DNA of 39,863 bases, from the NCBI RefSeq assembly GCF_002377905.1, contig NZ_DFQS01000046.1, forward strand, positions 1-39,863, read 5' to 3'. Source of the DNA: Psychrobacter sp. UBA3483 (lineage in GTDB: Bacteria; Pseudomonadota; Gammaproteobacteria; Pseudomonadales; Moraxellaceae). The notes beneath the pieces were generated by a model. It was not told the origin of the DNA, searched no databases, and worked only from the letters and a program-made list of their open reading frames with translations. Numbering within the stretch: the first letter of the stretch is position 1; the number at the start of each line of letters is the position of its first letter. The position numbers and the translations under genes are program-made. Shown in pieces: positions 17,453-26,370 of the stretch.

Positions 17453-19465
17453 ATGGATATACTCATTATCGTCGGCGTGGTTGTGGTGCTGGCGTTTGTT
17501 TTTATTATGGCAGCGCTGTTAATGCTCAAAGCCTTTTATTTTAAGGTGGAGCAGGGCAAAGCATTGATTATCAACGGCGTGAGTAAAATCGCCGTGCGTT
17601 TTGATGGTGGTTTTGTTTGGCCAATCATCAATAAAAAAGAATTGATGAGAATTTCCCTTATCACATTGGAGGTCGATAGACGCGGTAAAGAAGGACTGAT
17701 TTGCGCCGATAATATGCGTGCGGATATTACAGTGGCGTTTTACTTGCGTGTTAATGAAACAGAAGAAGACGTCCTTAAAGTTGCCAAATCGGTTGGGGTT
17801 GAAAGAGCTTCAGACAAAGTGGCGGTCAATGAGCTGTTTAATGCCAAATTTTCTGAAGCGTTAAAAACAGTAGGCAAGCAGATTGATTTCGTCAAACTCT
17901 TCGAAAACCGTAGCGAGTTTCGTGACAGTATCGTGCAAGAAATCGGTAATGATCTTAATGGTTATGTCTTAGAAGACGTGGCGATTGATTACTTAGAGCA
18001 AACGCCGAAAGCGTCACTCGATTCAAGCAATATTTTAGATGCTGAAGGGATCAAAAAGATTACCCAGCTAACAGCTTTCCAAAACGTCATCACCAATGAG
18101 CTTGAGCGTGACGAAGAGCTGGCCGTTAAGAAGAAAAACGTCGAGACCAAAGAGGCGATGCTTGAGTTAGAGCGCCAACAAGCCGATGCTGAAGCTAAAC
18201 AGCGCCGTGAAATTGCCTCAGTGATTGCTCGTGAAACGGCTGAAACTCGTAAAATTGAAGAAGAAGAGCGTAAAAAATCCGAAACAGCCGTTATCATGGT
18301 TGAGCAAGATTTAGCGATTCAGCGTGAAAATCAGCAGCGTGAAATTGAAGTCGCTGGACAGAACCGCTTGCGTGCAGTTGTGATTGAAGAAGAAAAAGTC
18401 ACTCGCGCTCGTGATCTCGAAATCGTCTCGCGTGAGCGTGAAGTTGATTTGCAACGTATCGAAGCTGAACGCGCCATTGAGCTTGAGAAAAAAGAAATTG
18501 CTAACGTCATTCGTGAGCGTATCGCGGTAGATAAAACGGTTGCACAAGAAGAAGAGCGTATCAAAGAAGTTCGCGAAGTGAGTGAAGCTGAACGCTCGAA
18601 GCAAACGCGTGTCCTAGCCGCCGAAGCCGATGCCGAAGAAATCAAAGTACGTCAGGTGAAAAAGGCTGAAGCAGAAGAGTTGTCTGCTAAGCATAAAGCG
18701 GTTGAGATTACCACGCTTGCGACGGCCAATCTTGAGGCCGCTGCCAAAGAATCGGAAGCCAAAATGAAAATGGCGGAAGGCATCAAAGCTGAAGAGTCTG
18801 CGCATGGTTTTGCTGAAGCGGCTATTCAAGAAGCCAAGTCGGTATCTTTGGAAAAAGAAGGACTTGCCAAGGCTAATATTATCAAAGCGACTGGTCAAGC
18901 GGAAGCACAGTCAGAACGTGAAAAAGGTATGGCTGATGCTGAGATTATCGCCGCGCGCGGTGAGTCTAATGCCAAAGCCGAGCGTGATATCGGTATGGCA
19001 AACGCGCAAGTGATTGCCGCTCGTGGTGAATCAAATGCCAAGGCGGAACGTGAAGTTGGACTAGCAAAAGCGGAAGTTACTCGTGCGCATTTCCAAGCTG
19101 AAGCCGATGGTCTGGTCGAAAAATTCAATGCCATGGGCAGCATGACCGTCGAGGCACGCGAGCACGAAGAATTCCGTATGGGTCTTGAAACTGCGCTACA
19201 AGAAGCGATGGCGTCTATCGAAGCCGGTAAGGAGATTGCCAAAGAAAATGCTGAAGTCTTGGCAGTTGCGCTACAAAAAGCCAAAATCGATATCGTTGGC
19301 GGCGAAGCGCACTTCTTCGATAACTTTGCCAAGTCGTTGTCTATCGGTAAAGCCATTGATGGTCTCGCTGGCAAGTCAGATACGTTAAGCGGCATTATCA
19401 ATACAATGATGGCCAATCAAGTAATGACCAAAGCGAACAAGCACAATGATGATGAAACGGCTTAG
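17453..19465 (+). CDS. Flotillin-like SPFH protein (YqiK type)
   Basis: A 670-residue membrane scaffold protein. It has an N-terminal hydrophobic hairpin or TM segment (about 2-26), an SPFH/band 7 domain (about 28-190), then a very long Glu/Ala/Lys/Arg coiled coil (about 210-560), as in flotillins. Within it are three 22-residue repeats (475-496, 497-518, 519-540), the last two sharing IIAARGESNAKAER-like sequence. Flotillins oligomerise into membrane microdomains that recruit partners. The ATG at 17453 is preferred over 17447 because AAGGA then lies six bases upstream. It follows the YqiJ-like gene and is followed by a terminator and the giant ATPase gene. Confidence 0.92.
   Translation: MDILIIVGVVVVLAFVFIMAALLMLKAFYFKVEQGKALIINGVSKIAVRFDGGFVWPIINKKELMRISLITLEVDRRGKEGLICADNMRADITVAFYLRVNETEEDVLKVAKSVGVERASDKVAVNELFNAKFSEALKTVGKQIDFVKLFENRSEFRDSIVQEIGNDLNGYVLEDVAIDYLEQTPKASLDSSNILDAEGIKKITQLTAFQNVITNELERDEELAVKKKNVETKEAMLELERQQADAEAKQRREIASVIARETAETRKIEEEERKKSETAVIMVEQDLAIQRENQQREIEVAGQNRLRAVVIEEEKVTRARDLEIVSREREVDLQRIEAERAIELEKKEIANVIRERIAVDKTVAQEEERIKEVREVSEAERSKQTRVLAAEADAEEIKVRQVKKAEAEELSAKHKAVEITTLATANLEAAAKESEAKMKMAEGIKAEESAHGFAEAAIQEAKSVSLEKEGLAKANIIKATGQAEAQSEREKGMADAEIIAARGESNAKAERDIGMANAQVIAARGESNAKAEREVGLAKAEVTRAHFQAEADGLVEKFNAMGSMTVEAREHEEFRMGLETALQEAMASIEAGKEIAKENAEVLAVALQKAKIDIVGGEAHFFDNFAKSLSIGKAIDGLAGKSDTLSGIINTMMANQVMTKANKHNDDETA
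18875..19072 (+). repeat. Three 66-bp (22-residue) repeats in the flotillin coiled coil
   Basis: Units 18875-18940, 18941-19006 and 19007-19072 encode related 22-residue segments; the second and third are closest (IIAARGESNAKAER / VIAARGESNAKAER). The period fits three 7-residue heptads plus one and probably arose by duplication. Confidence 0.75.
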
Positions 19466-19533
19466 TATCATCATTAGTCGACATGACTGATTTATTATCA
19501 GCAAGATTTGACCCATAACTTTTCATTAATAAG

Positions 19534-19563
19534 CAATCTGTCACTTAAGTGGCGGATTGTTTT
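19534..19563 (+). terminator. Intrinsic terminator after the flotillin gene
   Basis: Stem caatctgtcac (19534-19544) with gtggcggattg (19549-19559), including two G/T pairs, a TTAA loop and four T. It lies about 70 bp after the stop codon. Confidence 0.78.
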
Positions 19564-19623
19564 AACCAACTTAATCTAAACGCTTTAACAGAGCAGTAGT
19601 TAATAACTACTATTAATCATGAG

Positions 19624-19676
19624 TTGGCTCATCTAAAAAAACCAGCGGTGACCACTCGTTTTCTTAGATGAGCCAA
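19624..19676. promoter_or_regulatory. 13-bp perfect inverted repeat in the leader of the ATPase gene
   Basis: Arms ttggctcatctaa (19624-19636) and ttagatgagccaa (19664-19676) with a 27-nt spacer, ending 61 bp before the ATPase ATG. There is no T-run, so a regulator site or 5'-leader hairpin is more likely than a terminator. Confidence 0.6.
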
Positions 19677-19737
19677 GTGCTTCTTTAGTTCGAAAAACCT
19701 TAGATTTATCTGATTGCCTAAAAATGGACGAGCAACG

Positions 19738-22700
19738 ATGGCGGATACGCAAAACGCAACCAATTCAAATAACACCAATAGCCAGAATCAATCCGAACAA
19801 ACGGATCAAGCGGTCGCTTTAGGTAATGCTTATGAGCTTATTAAAAAGCGTCTTATTGAGCAGGGTAGTCGGCTAGAGCAACAGACCGCTAAGCTGAATC
19901 ATGCGCGTCTGCAAGAGTTTGGCAGCACGCAGATGCAAGTCATCGCCCGCACCCGTATTCGTACCGAATACAACTGTGTGGCGCAAGATATGGTACAAGT
20001 TGGCGACTATCTGTTGTTTGGCTACAACGTCTTTATGGGGCTAAAGCGGGCGAGTAATATCAAAGATGTGTTGTCGCTATATCGATTGATAGAGCCTACT
20101 AATAAAAATGGTGGTGATGAAAGTCAGCAGAATGGTCTCGATAGTAACGATAGCATGGATAAGGAAAGCGCTGAGCAAGAATATCAGCTGGAAGAAGTAG
20201 ATTTAAAAAATACCTTTTTAGATCAAGAGGCATTTGTCCAAGATTTTAATGAATTGTATCGCTATTACAAGCACACGCGCCTGACTCAGCTGACCGTCAA
20301 AGACAGCAAACTGCTATTGGCCTTTCAAATTGGCGAGCGTATCACCGATATTCGTGTCTTTCGTTTTGCCCTAGATTTTAGCCAAGGCACACCAAAGTCA
20401 GCCCAAATTGCCTACGTAGACAATCGAGGCGAGCGTGATATCGAGTTACCTCCTGCTTACGATTTTGATTGGGTAGATACCACGCGTGAGCAGATGGTCA
20501 ATGGTAAATATCCACATATGAATATCTTAGATACCATCTTTGTAGAAACCATTGGTGGCGATTTGACCATTAAGATTGAGGATAATACCCAGTCAGGGCA
20601 GGGTATTTATAGCGAGCCTGTGAATGATCGCACCCAGTCGTTGACTGACGCTGAAATTGCTTATGCCAAAGTTGGCAGTTTAATACTGCTGAAAATACTG
20701 CCGTATCGCGAAGACAGTTATCGTTATTTTGTTTATAACACCTTGACTGAAGCGGTGCTGCGTTTGGATGCAATTGGGCAGTCGTGTGTGCAGTTGCCAG
20801 AGGATCACGGCATTATATTTCCCGGCGGTTATTATCTACAGACGGGTGAGTATAAGCTGTTCGATGCCAATAATGTCGGTGCCAAAGACTTAAAGTACAA
20901 ACGTAAAATTGTATCGCCAAACGGCGAAGATGTATTGTTTTTATTCTATGACGTCGCTTTAGGTGTCACAGGTCTGCTTCCTTACAACCTTATAAAAAAG
21001 CAATTGGCAAACCCCATTTATTGTAATGGTATGGCACTGGCAGACAATGGGCGTCTGGTATTGTTTAATGATCAAAGTGAGCCGTCACGCATTCACCCGA
21101 TGCAGATATGGCATACGCCTTATGCCTCCCCTGAGTATGTCAGTGAGCTGCCTGAAAGCACCAGCTTTTATGGCAAAATCGGCAACAAAGAGTTGGTGCG
21201 CGGTATCTCCGACCTTTATAGCATCACCCGCCTGATTGATAATCAAAGCGTGTCACAAAAGCTCTATGAGGAGCTATCGGATAATACCAGCCGCCTCTTT
21301 GATAGCTATTACTGGTTGTCTGACCCTGAGCTTAACGACGTCGCCAGTAGTATCAAGGACGTAACGGCGACCGCTGAATTGGTCATTGATGAGTTTGCCA
21401 AAGTACAAAGCATCCAAAAGCAAACCCAAACGGCGTTAGCCGATGCCGATACGCAGCAAAGTGAGATTTTGCGGCAGATACGCGTGACCACCTTTGAGTC
21501 TGCCGGTGATTATGTGGAGCAGCTGTCGGCGTTAAGGCGACAAAAAGGCCGCCTGGTCAGCTTGGAGGACTTGCGTTATTTAGATAGCGATAAGCTACAG
21601 GCATTGCAAACACAGTTAGAAGTAGCAGAAAGCGAGCTCGCCGAAAAAACCGTCGTATTTTTAAGTGGAGACAAAGCATTATCAAGCTACGAAGCCATAT
21701 TAGCAGAGGTCAGCGAACGCTTAAATACGGCCGAAACCAATAGCGAGCTAAAACCCGTACTCGAAAAAATTGATGAGACAGCACAAGGCTTAGATTTATT
21801 GACCGAGCTATTAGGCACATTAGATGTTGCTGATGCCACGGTACGCACCCAAATTATCGATGACATATCGACCATTTATTCGAGTCTCAATCAAAGCAAA
21901 GCCAAGCTTAATCATAAGCGTAAAAACTTAGGTTCTGCTGAAGCAGTCGCGCAATTTGGCGCGCAGTTTAAGCTATTTGGTCAGTCCATTGCTAATGCCT
22001 TGTCGATTGCCAATACGCCTGAGAAATCAGACGAGCAAATGGCGAAATTACTGGTACAGCTAGAAGAATTGGAAAGCCAGTTCGCTGATCCAGAAAGCGG
22101 TAGTGGTGATCAGTTTTTAGTAGACATCATAGCTAAGCGTGAAGAGATTTACGAAACCTTTGAAAATCATAAACAGCAGCTGCTTGATACCCGAAATCGT
22201 AAAGCCCAGAACTTAGGTGATGGCGCACTGCGGATGCTTGAGAGTATCAAAAAGCGTACGCAGAGCACAGGCGTCACTGGCTTTAAGGAAGAAGAAGCGC
22301 TCAATACCTATTTTGCCTCAGATGGCTTAGTCCAAAAAGTACGCGCTATCGCTAGAAACTTGCAAGCGATGGGCTTTAGTGTCAAAGCCGATGACATAGA
22401 CGCGCGCCTAAAAGCCATACAAGTTGAGAGTTATAAGAGTCTAAAAGATAAGTCTGACTTGTTCGAAGATGGCGGTCAGATTATTAAATTGGGCAAACAC
22501 CGCTTTTCGGTTAATACCCAGCCTTTAGATTTAACGTTGCTCAGTCGTCAGCAGTCAGATGGCAAGCGTGTGCTCAATTTGCATCTAACAGGCACCGATT
22601 ATTATGAAGTGCTCAATAATGCTGAGTTAAATGCCTTGCCCCCTTATTGGGATATCAATATCGCCTCCGAGTCTGACAGCGTTTATCGCGCTGAGTACTT

Positions 22701-25700
22701 GGCGTATAGCATTATCGAAAGTGCCAAAAAAAGCCAAGACGGCTTGACGGAAGCGCGTTTATATCAGGCCTATGATGCGACGCGGTTAACCTTCGATAGC
22801 AAGGGTGAGATAGATGAGGACAGTCCGCTACCTAAACTCGTCAGGGCCTATGCCACGCCGCGTTATCAGCTCGGTTATGACAAAGGTATTCATGACCATG
22901 ATGCGACGCTGTTATTGCTACAAATATTACCCACCCTACGTGAAGCTGGTCTACTGATTTATACCCCGCAAGTACGGGCGTTGGCGCAACTATTTTACTG
23001 GCAGTTAAGTTTAACCAAAGCGCTCGGCTTAGAAGCGCTACGTCAATTTGGTTATGATACTTGGTTAAATGAGCTGGTACTGACGCGGGTACATAACTGG
23101 CAAGATAGAGCCATTACAGCTGAACAATTGCATCGAAGCCTGGGCAGCGATACTGCAAAAGCATTGCTGGTTGAAGATATGACGCATGTGATGCAGAGCT
23201 TTGTTGCCGCTTATAACGCCGATAAATTTGCTTTAGAGGACGGCTCAGCTTCAAAGATTAGCCAAATTCATCAACCCGCTATGGTTAGTAATACGACTGT
23301 CTTTCAGCAAGGCTACGTGCAGCAAGCTTGTGAATATTTGGTCAGTGTTATGGGGCAAGTTACTACGCCCAATGGCAATATCGAGTGGCAGACCAGCCAA
23401 CAAGCGCAGCAGTTATGTGAGCTATTGAGCAAAACGCTAAATAGCGCGTCAGCCAATGCGCAAAATAACATGGGTTTTGAGCAACTACAGTACTCGATTG
23501 GCAAGCTTGGTTTACAGCCAAAATCAGCCTATGAATTACTAGCCACATGGTTTTATGCGCTGCTCGATCAAACTTATGGCAATGATAAAATAGCTGACAG
23601 TCAGAGCGATGCAAGCGGTGACAATGCACTTAGCGAAGATCAGCAAGCAAAAATCGATGAAGAAAATATCTTACGCCAACAGCAATTGGCAAGTGATCGT
23701 CATTACGTGCCCGAAGCAATTGCTGTTTTACTTACTCAGCTAAATGATACTCAAAGAAAAGATTTGGTACAGCATCTTATCGAGTCAGGGGTAAGCTTTG
23801 ATAGTATTAATAAAGGCGCAACGAGCACTTCGTTTTCGACGCCCTCTTTATCGACCTCGTTAACCAGCCTCAATAACCCACTTAATCAAGCGCAAAGCTT
23901 CGAGCGTCGCATAAGTAAGGTCTCGCTTGAAATTCAAGTCAATAATTTGCTAGGTGAGCATGAGCGCATTCATCAGCAAACCTTAACCTTTGCCGTTGAT
24001 GATTTCTTAAGTCGTTTGCATCATCACGACACCCAAGTTATTCCTGCTTATCGGCGCTATCTAGCGATGCGCTCAGAGATTTTAAATACATCAAAAGAAA
24101 CGTTGCGACTTGATGAATTTATGCCGCGTCCGTTATCCTCATTTGTACGTAACCGTCTGATTAATGAAAGCTATCTGCCACTTATCGGTGATAATCTCGC
24201 CAAGCAAATGGGCACGGTTGGCGAAGATAAGCGTACCGATTTGATGGGTATCCTGATGATGATATCGCCGCCAGGTTACGGTAAAACCACCTTGATGGAA
24301 TACGTTGCGAACCGTCTTGGTCTCATCTTTATGAAGATTAACTGTCCGTCACTCGGTCATGATGTGACGTCTTTAGATCCCGAAAAAGCACCCAATGCCA
24401 CCGCCCGCGAAGAGCTGAATAAAATTAACTTAGCTTTTGAGATGGGCAATAACGTCATGCTTTATCTCGATGACATTCAGCATACCCATGCAGAATTTTT
24501 GCAGAAATTCATCTCACTTGGCGATGGTACACGCCGCATCGATGGCGTCTGGCAAGGCAAGACCAAGACCTATGATATGCGTGGTAAAAAGTTCTGCGTG
24601 GTCATGGCGGGTAACCCATATACCGAAAGTGGCGAAGCGTTTAAAGTACCTGATATGCTTGCCAACCGCGCCGATATCTACAATTTAGGCGATATCATGA
24701 GCGGCATGGAAGAGATATTTGCCCTCAGCTATATTGAAAATTCGCTGACCTCTAACGCGGTATTAGCACCCCTTGCTAACCGTGATTTGAGCGATGTTCA
24801 TCGTCTTATAAAGATGGCAAAGGTAGACAATGCCAATCTTATCCAAGCTCATAGCAGCGAGTTAACTTATCCCTATAGCACCTCGGAGATTAACGAGATT
24901 ATCGCAATCTTGCGCCATATGTTTACGGTGCAAAAAGTTATTCTCTATGTCAACAAAGCCTATATTGCCTCCGCTTCGCAGGATGATAAATATCGCGTCG
25001 AGCCGATATTTAAGCTGCAAGGCAGTTACCGTAATATGAATAAGATAACTGAAAAACTCTCTGCTGTCATGAATGAAAATGAGCTTAATCAGCTAATCGA
25101 TGATCATTATCTAGGCGAGTCGCAGCTATTGACCCAAGGCGCAGAAAGCAATCTACTGAAGCTCGCTGAGATACGCGGTAAATTGACTGAGGCGGAGGCT
25201 GCGCGTTGGGCGCAGATTAAGGCTGACTTCTTACGCAATAAAGCCATGGGCGGCGAAGACGGTGATACGGGCGCGCGCATTGTCGCGCAATTGGTCGACT
25301 TGGCCAGTGGTTTCAATGCTATCAGTAGCCAGTTTGAGACATATTTAACGCAAAATAGTCCAGAGCAAATCGCCCGCTTACGAGAAGCTGGACAGCAAGC
25401 CCAACTTGATAACCAATTAGAAGCACAGAAAATACTTGCCGATAGCGTCCTTAACAATGCTAAAGTCGTCAGCGACAGCATCGACAATGGCTTTGAAAAA
25501 AGTATGAATCAGCTGATACAAATCTATAAGCATGATCACAATGCTGAAAAAGCGGAAAGCGAGTATCTCAAGCAAAACCAAAACGTGCAAAAAGCACTGA
25601 TGGTGCAGCTGGTCGATGCGGTTGAACAACTGGCGCAAAAAATGGCGGATAGCTTGTCTAATAGTTTAACTGAGACCCTAGCTAAGAGTGATGAGAATCA

Positions 25701-25893
25701 AACAGCAGGTACCGATATTCCTGATATTCATCAACAGACTGCACTGATGGCAACTGCACTTAAAGAGGCGCTTGCGCCACTGACGATGCGAATGGACGAG
25801 AAGTTGGCAATTGATAGCAGCACCGATCAATCTGGTAAACTTATCGTCAATAGCCTTAATAGGCTGAACAAAATATTTGATGATTATGAATAG
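19738..25893 (+). CDS. Giant AAA+ 'DNA repair ATPase' (DUF3686 type)
   Basis: A 2051-residue cytoplasmic protein. The N-terminal half begins with an Asn/Gln-rich tail, then a large domain (to about 500) that fits the DUF3686 region of proteins annotated as DNA repair ATPases. Coiled-coil stretches follow at roughly 550-830. A C-terminal AAA+ module has Walker A PPGYGKTT (Lys1516), Walker B MLYLDDIQ (Asp1578-Asp1579) and a sensor-1-like VVMAGNP. The last 300 residues are again helical and Gln-rich. No nuclease motif is seen. The DNA repair label comes from family naming, not from direct evidence here. The ATG at 19738 is used with GGACGAG upstream; the frame opens at a TTG (19714). Flotillin lies upstream and two DUF2256 genes downstream, which suggests work at the membrane (inference). 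Confidence 0.85.
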   Translation: MADTQNATNSNNTNSQNQSEQTDQAVALGNAYELIKKRLIEQGSRLEQQTAKLNHARLQEFGSTQMQVIARTRIRTEYNCVAQDMVQVGDYLLFGYNVFMGLKRASNIKDVLSLYRLIEPTNKNGGDESQQNGLDSNDSMDKESAEQEYQLEEVDLKNTFLDQEAFVQDFNELYRYYKHTRLTQLTVKDSKLLLAFQIGERITDIRVFRFALDFSQGTPKSAQIAYVDNRGERDIELPPAYDFDWVDTTREQMVNGKYPHMNILDTIFVETIGGDLTIKIEDNTQSGQGIYSEPVNDRTQSLTDAEIAYAKVGSLILLKILPYREDSYRYFVYNTLTEAVLRLDAIGQSCVQLPEDHGIIFPGGYYLQTGEYKLFDANNVGAKDLKYKRKIVSPNGEDVLFLFYDVALGVTGLLPYNLIKKQLANPIYCNGMALADNGRLVLFNDQSEPSRIHPMQIWHTPYASPEYVSELPESTSFYGKIGNKELVRGISDLYSITRLIDNQSVSQKLYEELSDNTSRLFDSYYWLSDPELNDVASSIKDVTATAELVIDEFAKVQSIQKQTQTALADADTQQSEILRQIRVTTFESAGDYVEQLSALRRQKGRLVSLEDLRYLDSDKLQALQTQLEVAESELAEKTVVFLSGDKALSSYEAILAEVSERLNTAETNSELKPVLEKIDETAQGLDLLTELLGTLDVADATVRTQIIDDISTIYSSLNQSKAKLNHKRKNLGSAEAVAQFGAQFKLFGQSIANALSIANTPEKSDEQMAKLLVQLEELESQFADPESGSGDQFLVDIIAKREEIYETFENHKQQLLDTRNRKAQNLGDGALRMLESIKKRTQSTGVTGFKEEEALNTYFASDGLVQKVRAIARNLQAMGFSVKADDIDARLKAIQVESYKSLKDKSDLFEDGGQIIKLGKHRFSVNTQPLDLTLLSRQQSDGKRVLNLHLTGTDYYEVLNNAELNALPPYWDINIASESDSVYRAEYLAYSIIESAKKSQDGLTEARLYQAYDATRLTFDSKGEIDEDSPLPKLVRAYATPRYQLGYDKGIHDHDATLLLLQILPTLREAGLLIYTPQVRALAQLFYWQLSLTKALGLEALRQFGYDTWLNELVLTRVHNWQDRAITAEQLHRSLGSDTAKALLVEDMTHVMQSFVAAYNADKFALEDGSASKISQIHQPAMVSNTTVFQQGYVQQACEYLVSVMGQVTTPNGNIEWQTSQQAQQLCELLSKTLNSASANAQNNMGFEQLQYSIGKLGLQPKSAYELLATWFYALLDQTYGNDKIADSQSDASGDNALSEDQQAKIDEENILRQQQLASDRHYVPEAIAVLLTQLNDTQRKDLVQHLIESGVSFDSINKGATSTSFSTPSLSTSLTSLNNPLNQAQSFERRISKVSLEIQVNNLLGEHERIHQQTLTFAVDDFLSRLHHHDTQVIPAYRRYLAMRSEILNTSKETLRLDEFMPRPLSSFVRNRLINESYLPLIGDNLAKQMGTVGEDKRTDLMGILMMISPPGYGKTTLMEYVANRLGLIFMKINCPSLGHDVTSLDPEKAPNATAREELNKINLAFEMGNNVMLYLDDIQHTHAEFLQKFISLGDGTRRIDGVWQGKTKTYDMRGKKFCVVMAGNPYTESGEAFKVPDMLANRADIYNLGDIMSGMEEIFALSYIENSLTSNAVLAPLANRDLSDVHRLIKMAKVDNANLIQAHSSELTYPYSTSEINEIIAILRHMFTVQKVILYVNKAYIASASQDDKYRVEPIFKLQGSYRNMNKITEKLSAVMNENELNQLIDDHYLGESQLLTQGAESNLLKLAEIRGKLTEAEAARWAQIKADFLRNKAMGGEDGDTGARIVAQLVDLASGFNAISSQFETYLTQNSPEQIARLREAGQQAQLDNQLEAQKILADSVLNNAKVVSDSIDNGFEKSMNQLIQIYKHDHNAEKAESEYLKQNQNVQKALMVQLVDAVEQLAQKMADSLSNSLTETLAKSDENQTAGTDIPDIHQQTALMATALKEALAPLTMRMDEKLAIDSSTDQSGKLIVNSLNRLNKIFDDYE

Positions 25894-25949
25894 TCGTATT
25901 GATAAGAGAGGTAAGCTATTGATGCATCAAACAAACCAATGAGAAAAAT

Positions 25950-26120
25950 ATGGCGCACAAAAAGAAAAACGTCCGTAAAAAAGAATGTCCTGTCTGCGAG
26001 CGTGAGTTTAGTTGGACTAAAAAATTGGATAAAAACTGGGAGAGAATGGTCTATTGCTCAGACCAATGTCGGCGTATTAAAAAGTATGAGGGTCTGGATC
26101 ATCAAAAAGAAGATAAATAG
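25950..26120 (+). CDS. DUF2256 zinc-ribbon microprotein, copy 1
   Basis: A 56-residue protein starting MAHKKKNVRKKECPVCEREF. Four cysteines (13, 16, 36, 40) in CPVC and YCSDQC, with the aromatic FSW and NWERMVYC context, match the DUF2256 pattern and should bind one zinc. It begins 57 bp after the ATPase stop codon, with only a weak purine-rich site upstream, so it is probably co-transcribed with the ATPase. A longer open frame over the same bases (from 25939) lacks the cysteine pattern and is a shadow. Function unknown. Confidence 0.8.
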   Translation: MAHKKKNVRKKECPVCEREFSWTKKLDKNWERMVYCSDQCRRIKKYEGLDHQKEDK

Positions 26121-26159
26121 GCATCAATAGAGAAATAGAGATATAAAAGGGAGCAGACG

Positions 26160-26306
26160 ATGGCACATAAAAAGGTAAACTTACCGCAAAAAATTTGCCC
26201 CGTCTGCCAGCGACCGTTTACGTGGCGTAAGAAGTGGGAGGAGGATTGGGAGCAGGTGATTTATTGTTCTGAGAAGTGTCGGCGTGGGAAGGTAAAAAGT
26301 GATTAG
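26160..26306 (+). CDS. DUF2256 zinc-ribbon microprotein, copy 2
   Basis: A 48-residue paralogue of the preceding gene, starting MAHKKVNLPQKICPVCQRPF and keeping the same cysteine spacing (13, 16, 36, 40) and the FTWRKKW and DWEQVIYCSEKCRR motifs. It is closer to the DUF2256 consensus than copy 1. A good AAGGGAG site lies six bases before the ATG. The gap to copy 1 is 39 bp. In other bacteria DUF2256 can be fused to DUF3253, which hints at a nucleic-acid or protein-binding adaptor role; this is inference. Confidence 0.85.
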   Translation: MAHKKVNLPQKICPVCQRPFTWRKKWEEDWEQVIYCSEKCRRGKVKSD

Positions 26307-26316
26307 CCTAAAATAA

Positions 26317-26357
26317 AAGAATCAGCCAATATATGAATCGACTGACTCTTATATTTT
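26317..26357. terminator. Possible bidirectional terminator between convergent genes
   Basis: aagaatcag (26317-26325) pairs with ctgactctt (26342-26350) with one mismatch. T-rich tracts lie on both sides, between the DUF2256 gene and the convergent lipoprotein gene. Confidence 0.45.
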
Positions 26358-26370
26358 TAAATGTTAACTG

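Noticed and set aside
25939..26130. 63-codon plus-strand frame over the first DUF2256 gene
   Set aside because: It is in another frame and lacks the zinc-ribbon cysteines; the 56-codon frame at 25950 carries the family motifs.
16637..26306. Mobile island carrying the flotillin/ATPase cluster
   Set aside because: No integrase, tRNA, direct-repeat boundary or obvious change in base composition at the edges.
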